Assembly: GCA_023229165.1 (NCBI GenBank)
Contig: JALNZQ010000009.1
Location: 1 to 24,954 of the forward strand
Length of the DNA stretch: 24,954 nucleotides
Direction of reading: 5' to 3'
Source: Methanothrix sp.
Lineage (GTDB): Archaea > Halobacteriota > Methanosarcinia > Methanotrichales > Methanotrichaceae
Positions 16,412 to 23,612 of the stretch are shown here, piece after piece; position 1 is the stretch's first letter, and each line of letters starts with the position of its first letter. The position numbers and the translations under genes were made by a program. Below the pieces are notes generated by a model, which saw only the letters and a list, made by a program, of their open reading frames with translations, ran no database searches and was not told the origin of the DNA.

Positions 16412-16609
16412 CTATCGCCCTACATTGCCCCCTATCTTCTTCTCTATGATTTCCAGAGTCTGGCGTAAATTATGACCGAGGATAGCCGCAGCTTCGCGTA
16501 TGGTCACATCCCAACGCCTGATAAAGCCTTCTTCGTCGATATCTTCTCTCTCCATGATCTCCAGGATACCTTTGAAAGTACGATCTTTTGCGGTCTTTAC
16601 TTCGCCCAT
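16412..16609 (-). CDS. Small protein (65 aa), frame continues past an in-frame TAG to 16361
   Basis: ATG 16609 to TAG 16412 encodes 65 residues (MGEVKTAKDRTFKGILEIME, later RRWDVTIREAAAILGHNLRQ), charged and helical, and possibly a DNA-binding helix-turn-helix. After the TAG the same frame goes on for 16 protein-like codons (EMIRALDLAKKLAEVK) to a second TAG at 16361. The likely ancestor is therefore an 82-residue protein with CAG or AAG mutated to TAG; true amber read-through is less likely, since several ordinary genes in this window end in TAG. There is no Shine-Dalgarno. A perfect 18-bp palindrome containing a TATA-like core lies 27-44 bases before the ATG and may be an operator for this protein. 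Family unknown. Confidence 0.55.
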   Translation of the reverse strand: MGEVKTAKDRTFKGILEIMEREDIDEEGFIRRWDVTIREAAAILGHNLRQTLEIIEKKIGGNVGR

Positions 16610-16635
16610 TTTAAAACCTCGTCGGATATTATTTC

Positions 16636-16653
16636 ATTCAAATATATTTGAAT
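16636..16653 (-). promoter_or_regulatory. Perfect 18-bp palindrome over a TATA box
   Basis: ATTCAAATATATTTGAAT is an exact palindrome with an AATATATT core. It starts 27 bases upstream of ATG 16609. A dimeric repressor bound here would block TBP, so this is a good candidate operator. Confidence 0.5.
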
Positions 16654-16820
16654 TAAGTCTCCTACCGCAATCTTTATCGCAAATCATTGGAAGATAGCCC
16701 TATAAACATGCCATTAAACTTTATAAGGCAACATGCTCAAAAAAAATGCGCTTTGGAGTTTAAGAGCAGTAGTTTTGTGTATTAGGTTAAAACTAGAGAG
16801 GATCTGGGTGTGGATTCGAG

Positions 16821-17672
16821 GTGAATCTTGAGGATTTTCTAAATCTGCCTACAGGAAAGGTCGCCGATATAGTGCGTTCGAAGTGGTCTAAGGTGTGCGT
16901 CTTTCCCACAGATGGAACAAGGCGGTGGCATATGCTAGAGCACCTCTCTAGAGTCATATATGGTGGTGCAGAGGAAGCGCCATTTAGAATTATGCAAGCT
17001 CTTCTTTGATCACGGCATTGATACCCTTCTATCGCCCATTTTCAGGCCGGACCTTCTGGACCGCGGTGAGGCATATATGAAGGAGGTCATGAAGCCGTTG
17101 ACCTGGCTGGCCAGCCATCCCAGCTACTTGAGCTTCTATAAGGACTACGGCGTCAGCTTTCATGTTTACGGCGAGTACCGCGAGTATCTCAGATCAACGC
17201 AGCACGGCTATTTGCTTGATACATACGCCAGGTTGACCGATCTCACTCGAGATCGCCGTTCACATCGTCTGTTCTTTGGCATATTCATGGGCGGCCCAAC
17301 AGAGACAATCTCCAAGCTTATATCGGAGTTTTACTCAGAAAAGGATCGCCCGCTCGATAAGAAAGAGCTGATAGAGATGTATTATGGCGAGTACGTAGAC
17401 CCGGCAGATATGCTCATTGGTTTTGGCAGATTTTGCGTCCACGATGCTCCATTACTGCTTGGCCATGAGGGCCTAAAATTTCACCACCAGCCCCTCATTA
17501 TATACTAATCAGCAACAGCTGCTGATGATCCTGTACGATTACATCTACATGCAAAGGAATAGGACGCCTGATTACTGCGACCTCAGCCAGGAGGACCGCG
17601 TCAAAATGAGGGACTAACTATAGATCCAATCTGGATAAGATCATTAGAATTAGCGAAAATCGCGGAGTATAG
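16821..17672 (+). pseudogene. Decayed homologue of tuberculosinyl transferase Rv3378c
   Basis: Three frames placed in order give one protein resembling, from memory, Rv3378c of Mycobacterium tuberculosis over almost its full length. Segment 1 (from GTG 16821) begins MNLEDFLNLP and holds VFPTDGTRRWHMLEH (Rv3378c: VFPFDGTRRW). Segment 2 (about 16985-17490) holds FFDHGIDTLLSPIF, LLDRGEAY and YYGEYVDPADMLIGFGRF. Segment 3 (17491-17614) holds LMILYDYIY and PDYCDLSQEDR. A final piece (YYRSNLDKIIRI) follows a third shift and ends at TAG 17672. The shifts lie at about 16970-16990, at a C run at 17491-17494, and at 17616-17617; each is repaired by removing one base. Rv3378c moves a tuberculosinyl group from its diphosphate to adenosine or water and has a cis-prenyltransferase-like fold. 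This copy cannot make the full enzyme. Confidence 0.8.
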
Positions 17673-17708
17673 AAACTCCTATAAGTACTGACAGCGAACT
17701 TGAGTGTA

Positions 17709-20700
17709 ATGGCGAGTTCCGAGAAAGGGCATGGCAGATTGGCTGCCTCTGCCGAGGTCCGGCCGGTGGCAACCTCTTTTATCATTCTAGCCGTCTTATC
17801 AGCCGGCGTCGTGTTCTTTTCCTGGATCTTATTGGTCCTGCAAAAGAATGATCTACTAATTTGGGCTCTACAGAGCGATCCTCTCTTCCTTTGGTCCAGC
17901 ATATTGGCGGTACTAGGTCTGGTCTATGCAGCATGGCGATCCGATCCCGGGTCGAGGTCTCGCCGAGCCTGGGGGATCATGGCCTCTGCACAGGCGTTAA
18001 GCCTCTTGGGCGTCATAGCCTTCCCAGCCCATGACATCATCCAGAATGGTCAGAACCTCGTATCGCAAGCCGATATCTTCTTTCTGGCATTCTATCCCCT
18101 CTTTGCCATGGGGGTACTTTTCCTGCCAATGGCCAAACTCGCCATTCGTGAGAGGATCAAGGTGCTGCTGGATATAGGCATAGTGGTGATCACAGCTGCC
18201 ATGCTCTTATGGGTTTTCCTAATCAGGCCGATCTTTCAGGCCAGCATAGGCAATGCTATGTCCACCTCCATCAGCTATCCTATCCTCGATCTTGTGCTGC
18301 TCTTTGCCCTGCTGGAGATTCTTTATCGAGGCATGAGATCAAACCAGAAGATCCCTATGGCCATCCTGGCCTGCGGCGTCATTGCCAATATTATTGGCGA
18401 TCTGATTTACGCTTATCAGTCTCTACATGGGACCTTCATGATAAAGGGATGGGCAGGCCTCTTCTTTATATCATATTATGTACTTATAGGGCTGGCGGGA
18501 ATTTGGCATGCCGAGGCGTCTCGACTCCATGGTGATGTAGAAGATCCCCAGCAGTCTCAATTCCCCTGGACGAGGCATATCCCCTATGTGTCGATATGTA
18601 TGGCTTATCTTCTGCTGGTCTGGGTACAGGCGACTGTTCATAACGTTCTCACATATCCACTTCTATTTGGAATAGGTGGGATCCTTGGAATGGCCCTGAT
18701 CCGCCAGGTAATGGCTTTAAACGAGAACATCGCTCTTAGCAAGGCTGCCCAACAGGAGGCAGCTTCGCGAAAAGAGGCTGAGGAATCCTATCGCCATCTA
18801 GTGGATAATTCTCAGCAGGGATTGATGATCATAGATCTAAATCGTATAATTTTCGTTAATCAAGCCCTGGCAAAAATAACCAGCTACTCTGTAGATGAGC
18901 TGATGAAATTCACTGGAGCAGATTTAAGGGCTTGGGTCCATCCCGAGGATCGCGAGATGGTATGGAGCCGCTATATAGAGAGGCTACAGGGCAAAGATGT
19001 CCCGGAAATATACGATTATCGCGGAATACGCAAGGATGGATCCACTGTCTGGGTAGAGATGAAGGTCTCTGTTTTTCATAAATCGAATGGCACTCCTATA
19101 AGCCAGGCCACCTTCGTGGATATAACAACGCGTAAACTTTTCGAAGAAGCCCTGAGCAAGAGCGAGGCTCGCTACAGATCCCTGGTTGAGCAGGCTTCTG
19201 ACGGCATCTTTTTGGTCGACGCCAGCGGTCGATATATCGATGTAAACCCCAGGGCCTGCCAGTTGCTGGGCTTCAGCCGCTCTGAGCTTGTGGGAAAAAG
19301 CCTGGTGGATCTAATACCCATGGGGGACCGTGAATCAAAGCCCCCTGAGGTCTTAGAGATCCCTCCTGGCGTGACCAGGATGATAGAGCGCAGGATGCTG
19401 AAGAGTGATGGCACTACAATACCAGTGGAGATCACTGCCAGGATGACCGACCAGGGAAACTTCCAGGCCATAGTACGTGACATCTCAGACAGGAGGAGGG
19501 CTGAGGAAATGCTGGGAGCCTTCTTCATCAACTCTCCGGCGGGATTGGCCATAATAGATAGCGATATGAGGTTTGTCAGGATCAATGAGACAATGGCCAT
19601 GATCAACGGCACTCCTGTGCAGGCATATATAGGCAAGACCATCCAGGAGATATTGCCTGAGCTATCTTCCTTTATGGTCCCTCTATGCAGAAAGATCCTG
19701 AAGACTGGCGAGCCTGCCCTAAATATGGAGGTCAGCGGCCGGATGCGAAAGGCACCAGGGGTAATGAGGGGCTGGCTGGCATCCTATTTTCCGATAATGG
19801 ATGAAGGAGGTCATATCAAGTATATCGGTTCGGTTATGGTGGAGATCACCGAGCAGAAGCGGATAGAGAAAGCGCTCAGAGACAGTGAGGAGAAATACCG
19901 ACGGCTGGTAGAAGGATCTCCTGATATTGTATATTCTTTTTCCAATAAGAGAGCCGGGACCTTTTACTCCTCTCGTGTGGAGTCAGTGCTTGGTTATTCT
20001 CCTGCCAAAATGCACCAAAATCCGTATTTGTGGCATGATTCCATCCACCCCGATGACCAGGCCAAGGTAGATCAGGCCATTCAGAATCTGGCCAAAGGAG
20101 TGGACATAGATATAGAGTACCGCATAAGGGATGCTCAGGGTCAGTGGCATTGGCTGAACGACCGGTCTATAGGTATGCAGATTCAGGGGGATGAGATCCT
20201 CATTGAGGGCCTGGCAACAGATATAACTGGGCGAAAACATATTGAGGAGGATCTGTTGAGGACCAAGGAGGCCGCGGAGGCGGCGGCCATGGCAAAATCG
20301 GATTTTCTGGCCAATATGAGCCATGAGTTGAGGACTCCCATGAACGCCGTCATAGGCATGGCCAGCATCCTCGGAGAGACTGATCTAAATCCTGAACAGA
20401 GGGAGTGCATTGAGACTATAAGTAACAGTGGTCAGGCTCTCCTATCTATCATAAACAACATCCTGGACCTCTCCAGAATAGAGCGGGGAAAGGCAGAGCT
20501 GGAGTGCCAGCCTTTCAACTTGATAGTCTGTGTCGAGGAGTCCATAGACATAATCGCATCTTCTGCCAGTACCAAGGGTTTGGATCTTTCATACAGATCC
20601 GAAGGCCCTATTCCAGAAAATGTGGTTGGAGACTCACAAAGGATACGCCAGGTACTGGTTAATCTCCTCTCCAATGCCGTAAAATTTACCAATAGAGGCA

Positions 20701-21416
20701 AGGTGGAGGTCCTGGTCCAAGCTAGTAAAAGTGCTGGGGATAGCTATGAGGTTCATTTCTCTGTGAAGGATACAGGTATAGGCATATCCCAAACAGCTTT
20801 AGCTAAGTTGTTCCAACCCTTTGCCCAAGCCGATTCTTCTATTACCAAGAAGTACGGAGGCACGGGCCTGGGTCTGGCTATAAGCAAGCGTTTGGTCGAG
20901 ATGATGGGCGGCAGGATCTGGGCTGAGAGCACGCCGGGACTGGGAAGCACCTTTCACTTCACGGTAATAGTGGATAGTACGTCCGAAATCCCTGCAAGGG
21001 TCGTAAAAGCAGGGCCTGTGACATCAGATGAAATCATGATTAAAAAAGACCTTAGCATCCTCTTGGCAGAGGATAACTTGATCAATCAAAGGGTCGCTCT
21101 GCTCATGCTCAAAAAATTAGGGTATAAGGCGGATGTCGTGGCCAATGGTCTAGAGGTCCTTCAAGCTCTTGAACATAAGCACTACGATCTTATATTCATG
21201 GATATCCAGATGCCAGAGCTAGATGGTTTGGAGGCTGCCAGAAAGATACGCGAGCGATGGCATAGTAGGCCGAAGATCATTGCTATCACAGCCTACGCCC
21301 TTGAGGGTGATATGGATAAATGCATTAATGCAGGAATGGATGATTACATTAGTAAGCCTATGCAACTAGATGAGTTGCAGAATAAGCTCCTCGAATGGGG
21401 AATGAAAAAAGAATGA
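17709..21416 (+). CDS. Hybrid sensor histidine kinase with four PAS domains and a receiver domain
   Basis: 1235 residues from ATG 17709; a TTG three codons earlier is possible. An N-terminal membrane region with about ten hydrophobic segments (residues ~20-340) is followed by a short coiled coil and four PAS-type domains starting near residues 360, 484, 601 and 726, each opening with a variant of YRxLVExSxDGI. Then come HisKA with phospho-acceptor His872 (NMSHELRTPMN), the HATPase domain with its N-box (RIRQVLVNLLSNAVKFT), DTGIGIS and GGTGLGLAISKRL, and a C-terminal receiver with phospho-acceptor Asp1165 (LIFMDIQMPELDG) and its lysine in YISKPM. No output domain or separate regulator lies nearby, so the receiver may feed a phosphorelay or modulate the kinase. 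The signal is unknown; the many-helix sensor suggests a membrane or lipid-soluble stimulus. The stop overlaps the start of the mini-ORF at 21413. Confidence 0.95.
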   Translation: MASSEKGHGRLAASAEVRPVATSFIILAVLSAGVVFFSWILLVLQKNDLLIWALQSDPLFLWSSILAVLGLVYAAWRSDPGSRSRRAWGIMASAQALSLLGVIAFPAHDIIQNGQNLVSQADIFFLAFYPLFAMGVLFLPMAKLAIRERIKVLLDIGIVVITAAMLLWVFLIRPIFQASIGNAMSTSISYPILDLVLLFALLEILYRGMRSNQKIPMAILACGVIANIIGDLIYAYQSLHGTFMIKGWAGLFFISYYVLIGLAGIWHAEASRLHGDVEDPQQSQFPWTRHIPYVSICMAYLLLVWVQATVHNVLTYPLLFGIGGILGMALIRQVMALNENIALSKAAQQEAASRKEAEESYRHLVDNSQQGLMIIDLNRIIFVNQALAKITSYSVDELMKFTGADLRAWVHPEDREMVWSRYIERLQGKDVPEIYDYRGIRKDGSTVWVEMKVSVFHKSNGTPISQATFVDITTRKLFEEALSKSEARYRSLVEQASDGIFLVDASGRYIDVNPRACQLLGFSRSELVGKSLVDLIPMGDRESKPPEVLEIPPGVTRMIERRMLKSDGTTIPVEITARMTDQGNFQAIVRDISDRRRAEEMLGAFFINSPAGLAIIDSDMRFVRINETMAMINGTPVQAYIGKTIQEILPELSSFMVPLCRKILKTGEPALNMEVSGRMRKAPGVMRGWLASYFPIMDEGGHIKYIGSVMVEITEQKRIEKALRDSEEKYRRLVEGSPDIVYSFSNKRAGTFYSSRVESVLGYSPAKMHQNPYLWHDSIHPDDQAKVDQAIQNLAKGVDIDIEYRIRDAQGQWHWLNDRSIGMQIQGDEILIEGLATDITGRKHIEEDLLRTKEAAEAAAMAKSDFLANMSHELRTPMNAVIGMASILGETDLNPEQRECIETISNSGQALLSIINNILDLSRIERGKAELECQPFNLIVCVEESIDIIASSASTKGLDLSYRSEGPIPENVVGDSQRIRQVLVNLLSNAVKFTNRGKVEVLVQASKSAGDSYEVHFSVKDTGIGISQTALAKLFQPFAQADSSITKKYGGTGLGLAISKRLVEMMGGRIWAESTPGLGSTFHFTVIVDSTSEIPARVVKAGPVTSDEIMIKKDLSILLAEDNLINQRVALLMLKKLGYKADVVANGLEVLQALEHKHYDLIFMDIQMPELDGLEAARKIRERWHSRPKIIAITAYALEGDMDKCINAGMDDYISKPMQLDELQNKLLEWGMKKE

Positions 21417-21511
21417 TTCCAGATACTTGTGGTTGCTGCAAGGGCAAGCTGCACGAAGGGAAAAAAGAATTTGTTGTTAAAGTAAAGAATGAAGTCGTAG
21501 TCATCAGATGA
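21413..21511 (+). CDS. 32-residue zinc-ribbon-like fragment overlapping the kinase stop
   Basis: The ATG at 21413 overlaps the kinase stop (ATGA), a typical translational-coupling arrangement. The peptide begins MIPDTCGCCKGKLHEGKKEF and ends VKNEVVVIR. The C-x-C-C-x-G, EGKKEF and VVVIR pattern resembles the first half of YgiT-type zinc-finger antitoxin domains, whose second CxxC half is missing after the TGA. Another frame directly downstream (21516-21587, MEEFFPGRLLAKPLVAGEV) is also protein-like and would join if one base were removed at the TGA. So this is probably a gene remnant, ending just before repeat copy B. Family call tentative. Confidence 0.35.
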   Translation: MIPDTCGCCKGKLHEGKKEFVVKVKNEVVVIR

Positions 21512-21609
21512 GGTTATGGAAGAATTTTTCCCTGGAAGGCTCTTGGCAAAGCCTCTAGTGGCGGGAGAAGTGGCGCTAAAGGCATGAGCCTAATTCAAGC
21601 GATGCGAAA

Positions 21610-21766
21610 GCCCGTGCGGCCCCCCTTCCGCACGCGTGTGTGGGCGGCGGCCTCGTGCGGCTATGCGGGGTCCGGGCAGCGGAGGCCCGCCGGGGGGGCG
21701 TCCATGTGCCCCAGAAAGCAGGGCGTGCGGGAGCATGCTAGCCCGCCTAGCCGAGCAGAGGGACGA
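21610..21766 (+). repeat. GC-rich dispersed element, copy B (longest copy)
   Basis: The element is 157 bp. It shares with copy C a nearly identical block (GCGGAGGCCCGCCGGGGGG, CGTCCATGTGCCCCAGAAAG, CAGGGCG) and with copy A the tail ending CGAGCAGAGGGACGA. Hairpins: P1 GTGCGG (21614-21619)/CCGCAC (21628-21633) with an eight-base loop; P2 GGGTC (21668-21672)/GGCCC (21684-21688) with a U-G pair; P3 GGGGC (21695-21699)/GCCCC (21708-21712) with an eight-base loop. It lies between the sensor kinase and the RelE-like toxin-antitoxin pair. Confidence 0.85.
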
Positions 21767-21843
21767 GCGTGGCCATCGATCATTCGAGAGGAAAACTTAT
21801 AATCCTAGGAAGTTTATTACATTTGTGATAGAAGGAGCTTCAG

Positions 21844-22035
21844 ATGACTATTAACATATCTTGGGTTCGGGCAATGATTCATCGTTTCTCCAGGAAAAAG
21901 AAGACAGACCGGGCTTTAATCCGAGATCCAGTCGCTTTGGCTAGAACAAACGCGGCCTGGGAGGAATACTTGCGCGGGGAAGGTACGCTTATTACCTCAT
22001 CTGAGGAATTAAAAGATTATCTAGAAAAGATTTGA
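21844..22035 (+). CDS. Probable antitoxin of the RelE-like pair
   Basis: 63 residues from ATG 21844, preceded by the strong Shine-Dalgarno AGAAGGAG. The protein is charged (RKKKTDRALIRDP near residue 20; GTLITSSEELKDYLEKI at the C-terminus) and has no membrane segment. Its stop is three bases before the toxin ATG, the usual antitoxin-first layout. The C-terminal helical tail may be the part that covers the toxin. I do not recognise the exact antitoxin family; the assignment rests on size and on the RelE-like neighbour. Repeat copies B and C flank the pair. Confidence 0.65.
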   Translation: MTINISWVRAMIHRFSRKKKTDRALIRDPVALARTNAAWEEYLRGEGTLITSSEELKDYLEKI

Positions 22036-22038
22036 AAT

Positions 22039-22341
22039 ATGTTAAGGTTTATTCCTCTTGGCAAAACGAAGACGCCTTTTGACCTGTTTATCCCTAAATC
22101 GGTTGGTAAGCTTTTATCCGATGCTAAGAAGAAAGACAAAGAGCTGGAAAGACAGATAGAAAAGAGACTCGAAAAGCTTTGCCGTGAGCCAGAATGCGGT
22201 AAACCCCTCAGTCATGATAAAGCTGGGGATCGAGAAGTTTACCTTAAGGACCATTGGGTCATTCGTTACAGAATCGATTATGATAATAATCGCATTGTAA
22301 TAGTTGATTTCGGGCTGCATGAAGATGTTTTAGGAAGTTGA
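22039..22341 (+). CDS. RelE/ParE-superfamily toxin (mRNA interferase-like)
   Basis: 100 residues. The pattern is that of a RelE/YafQ-type fold: two N-terminal helices with many lysines (SVGKLLSDAKKKDKELERQ, 21-39), GKPLSHD, then strands REVYLKDHWVIRYRID (65-80) and RIVIVDFGLHED (85-96). Such toxins cleave mRNA on the ribosome or, in ParE types, block gyrase; which applies cannot be told by eye. The gap to the antitoxin stop is three bases, so the two are co-translated. The gene ends about 60 bp before repeat copy C. Confidence 0.8.
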   Translation: MLRFIPLGKTKTPFDLFIPKSVGKLLSDAKKKDKELERQIEKRLEKLCREPECGKPLSHDKAGDREVYLKDHWVIRYRIDYDNNRIVIVDFGLHEDVLGS

Positions 22342-22401
22342 TCCATGAGCAGTCCACCCCGATCGAGAAGAACTACAAATTATTTATTCCTTCTCGTGGA
22401 T

Positions 22402-22530
22402 GCTCGTGCGCCCCCGTCCGCGCGCGTGTGTGGGCGGTGGGTCTCGTGCGGCTGTGCGGGGGCCGTGCAGCGGAGGCCCGCCGGGGGGCGTCCATGTGCC
22501 CCAGAAAGCAGGGCGGGCGAGAAGCTGCTA
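22402..22530 (+). repeat. GC-rich dispersed element, copy C
   Basis: It is closely similar to copy B over about 110 bp. P1 GTGCG (22406-22410)/CGCGC (22419-22423) has an eight-base loop and a U-G pair where B has U-A. P2 is GGGCC (22460-22464)/GGCCC (22475-22479). P3 is GGGGC (22485-22489)/GCCCC (22498-22502), extended by GCCCGCC (22476-22482)/GGCGGGC (22512-22518), which uses bases of P2, so the two folds exclude each other. It lies between the two toxin-antitoxin modules. Confidence 0.85.
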
Positions 22531-22577
22531 TGTTGAATCCTACAATTGCAGAATCATCATAGCGCCACAAAAGTGTT

Positions 22578-23018
22578 TTATCCGCTTTCCTCTCCGATGA
22601 TTTCAAAGTTCTTCAATCTCTTGAAATCGCTGTCAAAGGTGGCAATGCATTTTATCCTGTGATGCCTGCAAGAGGCCACGATCAAAGCATCGCTCGGAAG
22701 AAGCAGGTTCTCAGCCATGACATCCAGGATAGCTTCGAGATCATTTGGCGTCTCTAACAATCGTATCCCTAATTCATCCAGAAAGGCTCTCAAATTGCTC
22801 AAGAATTGCCGGTCCATCTCGCTAAAGCCATTCTTCATGATCTCTCCCTTCAGCTTAAATCCCTTCGAGCCATGATTTAAAGATAGGCCGACGTAGACCA
22901 CTTCTTCCAGGACATCAAGAATGGTAACTGGATCATCAGCGGACCGAAAGATCCTCTTGGCCGCTTCGAGCTTATCGGATGGAAAGAGATATGAAAGGAA
23001 GACATTTGCATCTATCAT
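22578..23018 (-). CDS. vapC: PIN-domain ribonuclease toxin, VapC-type
   Basis: 146 residues, a typical PIN domain. The acidic metal site can be traced: Asp3 in MIDANVFLSYL, Glu39 in ILDVLEEV, Asp110 in LLPSDALIVASC, and Asp129/Asp131 in ATFDSDFKRL. VapC proteins are Mg-dependent endoribonucleases, often cutting tRNA or rRNA, and are held inactive by a cognate antitoxin. The ATG overlaps the stop of the upstream antitoxin by one base (TAATG on the minus strand), so translation is coupled. No ribosome binding site of its own is needed. It is transcribed toward the RelE-like pair, with repeat copy C between them. Confidence 0.9.
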   Translation of the reverse strand: MIDANVFLSYLFPSDKLEAAKRIFRSADDPVTILDVLEEVVYVGLSLNHGSKGFKLKGEIMKNGFSEMDRQFLSNLRAFLDELGIRLLETPNDLEAILDVMAENLLLPSDALIVASCRHHRIKCIATFDSDFKRLKNFEIIGEESG

Positions 23019-23224
23019 TACTGCCAGCGTTCTTCCCCCTGCGTCAGGATTTCTTGGAGCTTTACAGTCCTGCCAAGCTTGACAATTCCTGCGTATTTGT
23101 CGAGTATCTCTTCCCGTTCATCTCTCAGAAAGAGTGTGACCTTTTTGCCCTCTTCCAGGTCAACCTTGACAAGAGGTCTGAGGATGCCTCCTTCATAAAT
23201 GCATTCAATGATCTTTGTGCTCAT
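23018..23224 (-). CDS. DUF104 (AF2212-like) antitoxin
   Basis: 68 residues. It begins MSTKIIECIYEGGILRPL and continues VKVDLEEGKKVTLFL, the standard DUF104 pattern (I-E-A-I-Y-E-x-G-V-L-K-P-L then V-x-L-x-E-G). DUF104 proteins are usually paired with PIN toxins in archaea and act as antitoxins. The C-terminal half (EREEILDKYAGIVKLGR) is helical and probably wraps the toxin. The ATG at 23224 has a TATA box about 25 bases upstream (23243-23254), fitting a leaderless message. It is the first gene of the two-gene operon with vapC. Confidence 0.88.
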   Translation of the reverse strand: MSTKIIECIYEGGILRPLVKVDLEEGKKVTLFLRDEREEILDKYAGIVKLGRTVKLQEILTQGEERWQ

Positions 23225-23242
23225 GGGATGGGCCTGCCTGAA

Positions 23243-23254
23243 TATTTTATATAT
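23243..23254 (-). promoter_or_regulatory. TATA box of the DUF104-vapC operon
   Basis: Read on the minus strand this is AATATATAAAAT, about 25 bases before ATG 23224. Antitoxin-toxin complexes often repress from such sites, but no clear operator repeat is seen. Confidence 0.55.
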
Positions 23255-23310
23255 TCTTGTTCTTCAAGGTTAAAATAATTTCTCATGCTTCTGTTTTCAT
23301 GTACAGCCGT

Positions 23311-23390
23311 TCGCGCTGGCGGCCCCCCGTCCGCGCGCGTGTGTGTGCGGCGGCCTGGTGCGGCTGTGCCGAGCCCAGTCGGGCGGGAGG
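23311..23390 (+). repeat. GC-rich dispersed element, copy D (short)
   Basis: The head CCGTCCGCGCGCGTGTGTG and then GCGGCTGTGC match copies A-C. After that it differs, ending with a hairpin GCCC/GGGC (23373-23384). P1 (GCGG 23319-23322 with CCGC 23331-23334) again has an eight-base loop. It lies upstream of the vapC operon and of the TIR-like gene; the rest of the 23255-23575 gap shows no gene. Confidence 0.75.
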
Positions 23391-23575
23391 ATATTCGCCC
23401 ATTAGCATCTGAGAAACGCTGGCATGAGGATGAAAAGGTTCTTTTCGAGCTGATTCTTGTCCATATTTATCAATCAATACATCACTGGCATAAGGTTTTT
23501 AGCATATAATGAGGCTGAAAATTGATGGTGAATAAATCCTGAGAAAATCAAAAGTTGTAGCTTGCTTGAAAAGAA

Positions 23576-23584
23576 TTAAATATA
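23576..23584 (+). promoter_or_regulatory. TATA box of the TIR-like gene
   Basis: TTAAATATA is centred about 33 bases before ATG 23613, implying a leader of only a few bases. Confidence 0.45.
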
Positions 23585-23612
23585 CGAATTGATTTACGCT
23601 TCTTGATAATCT

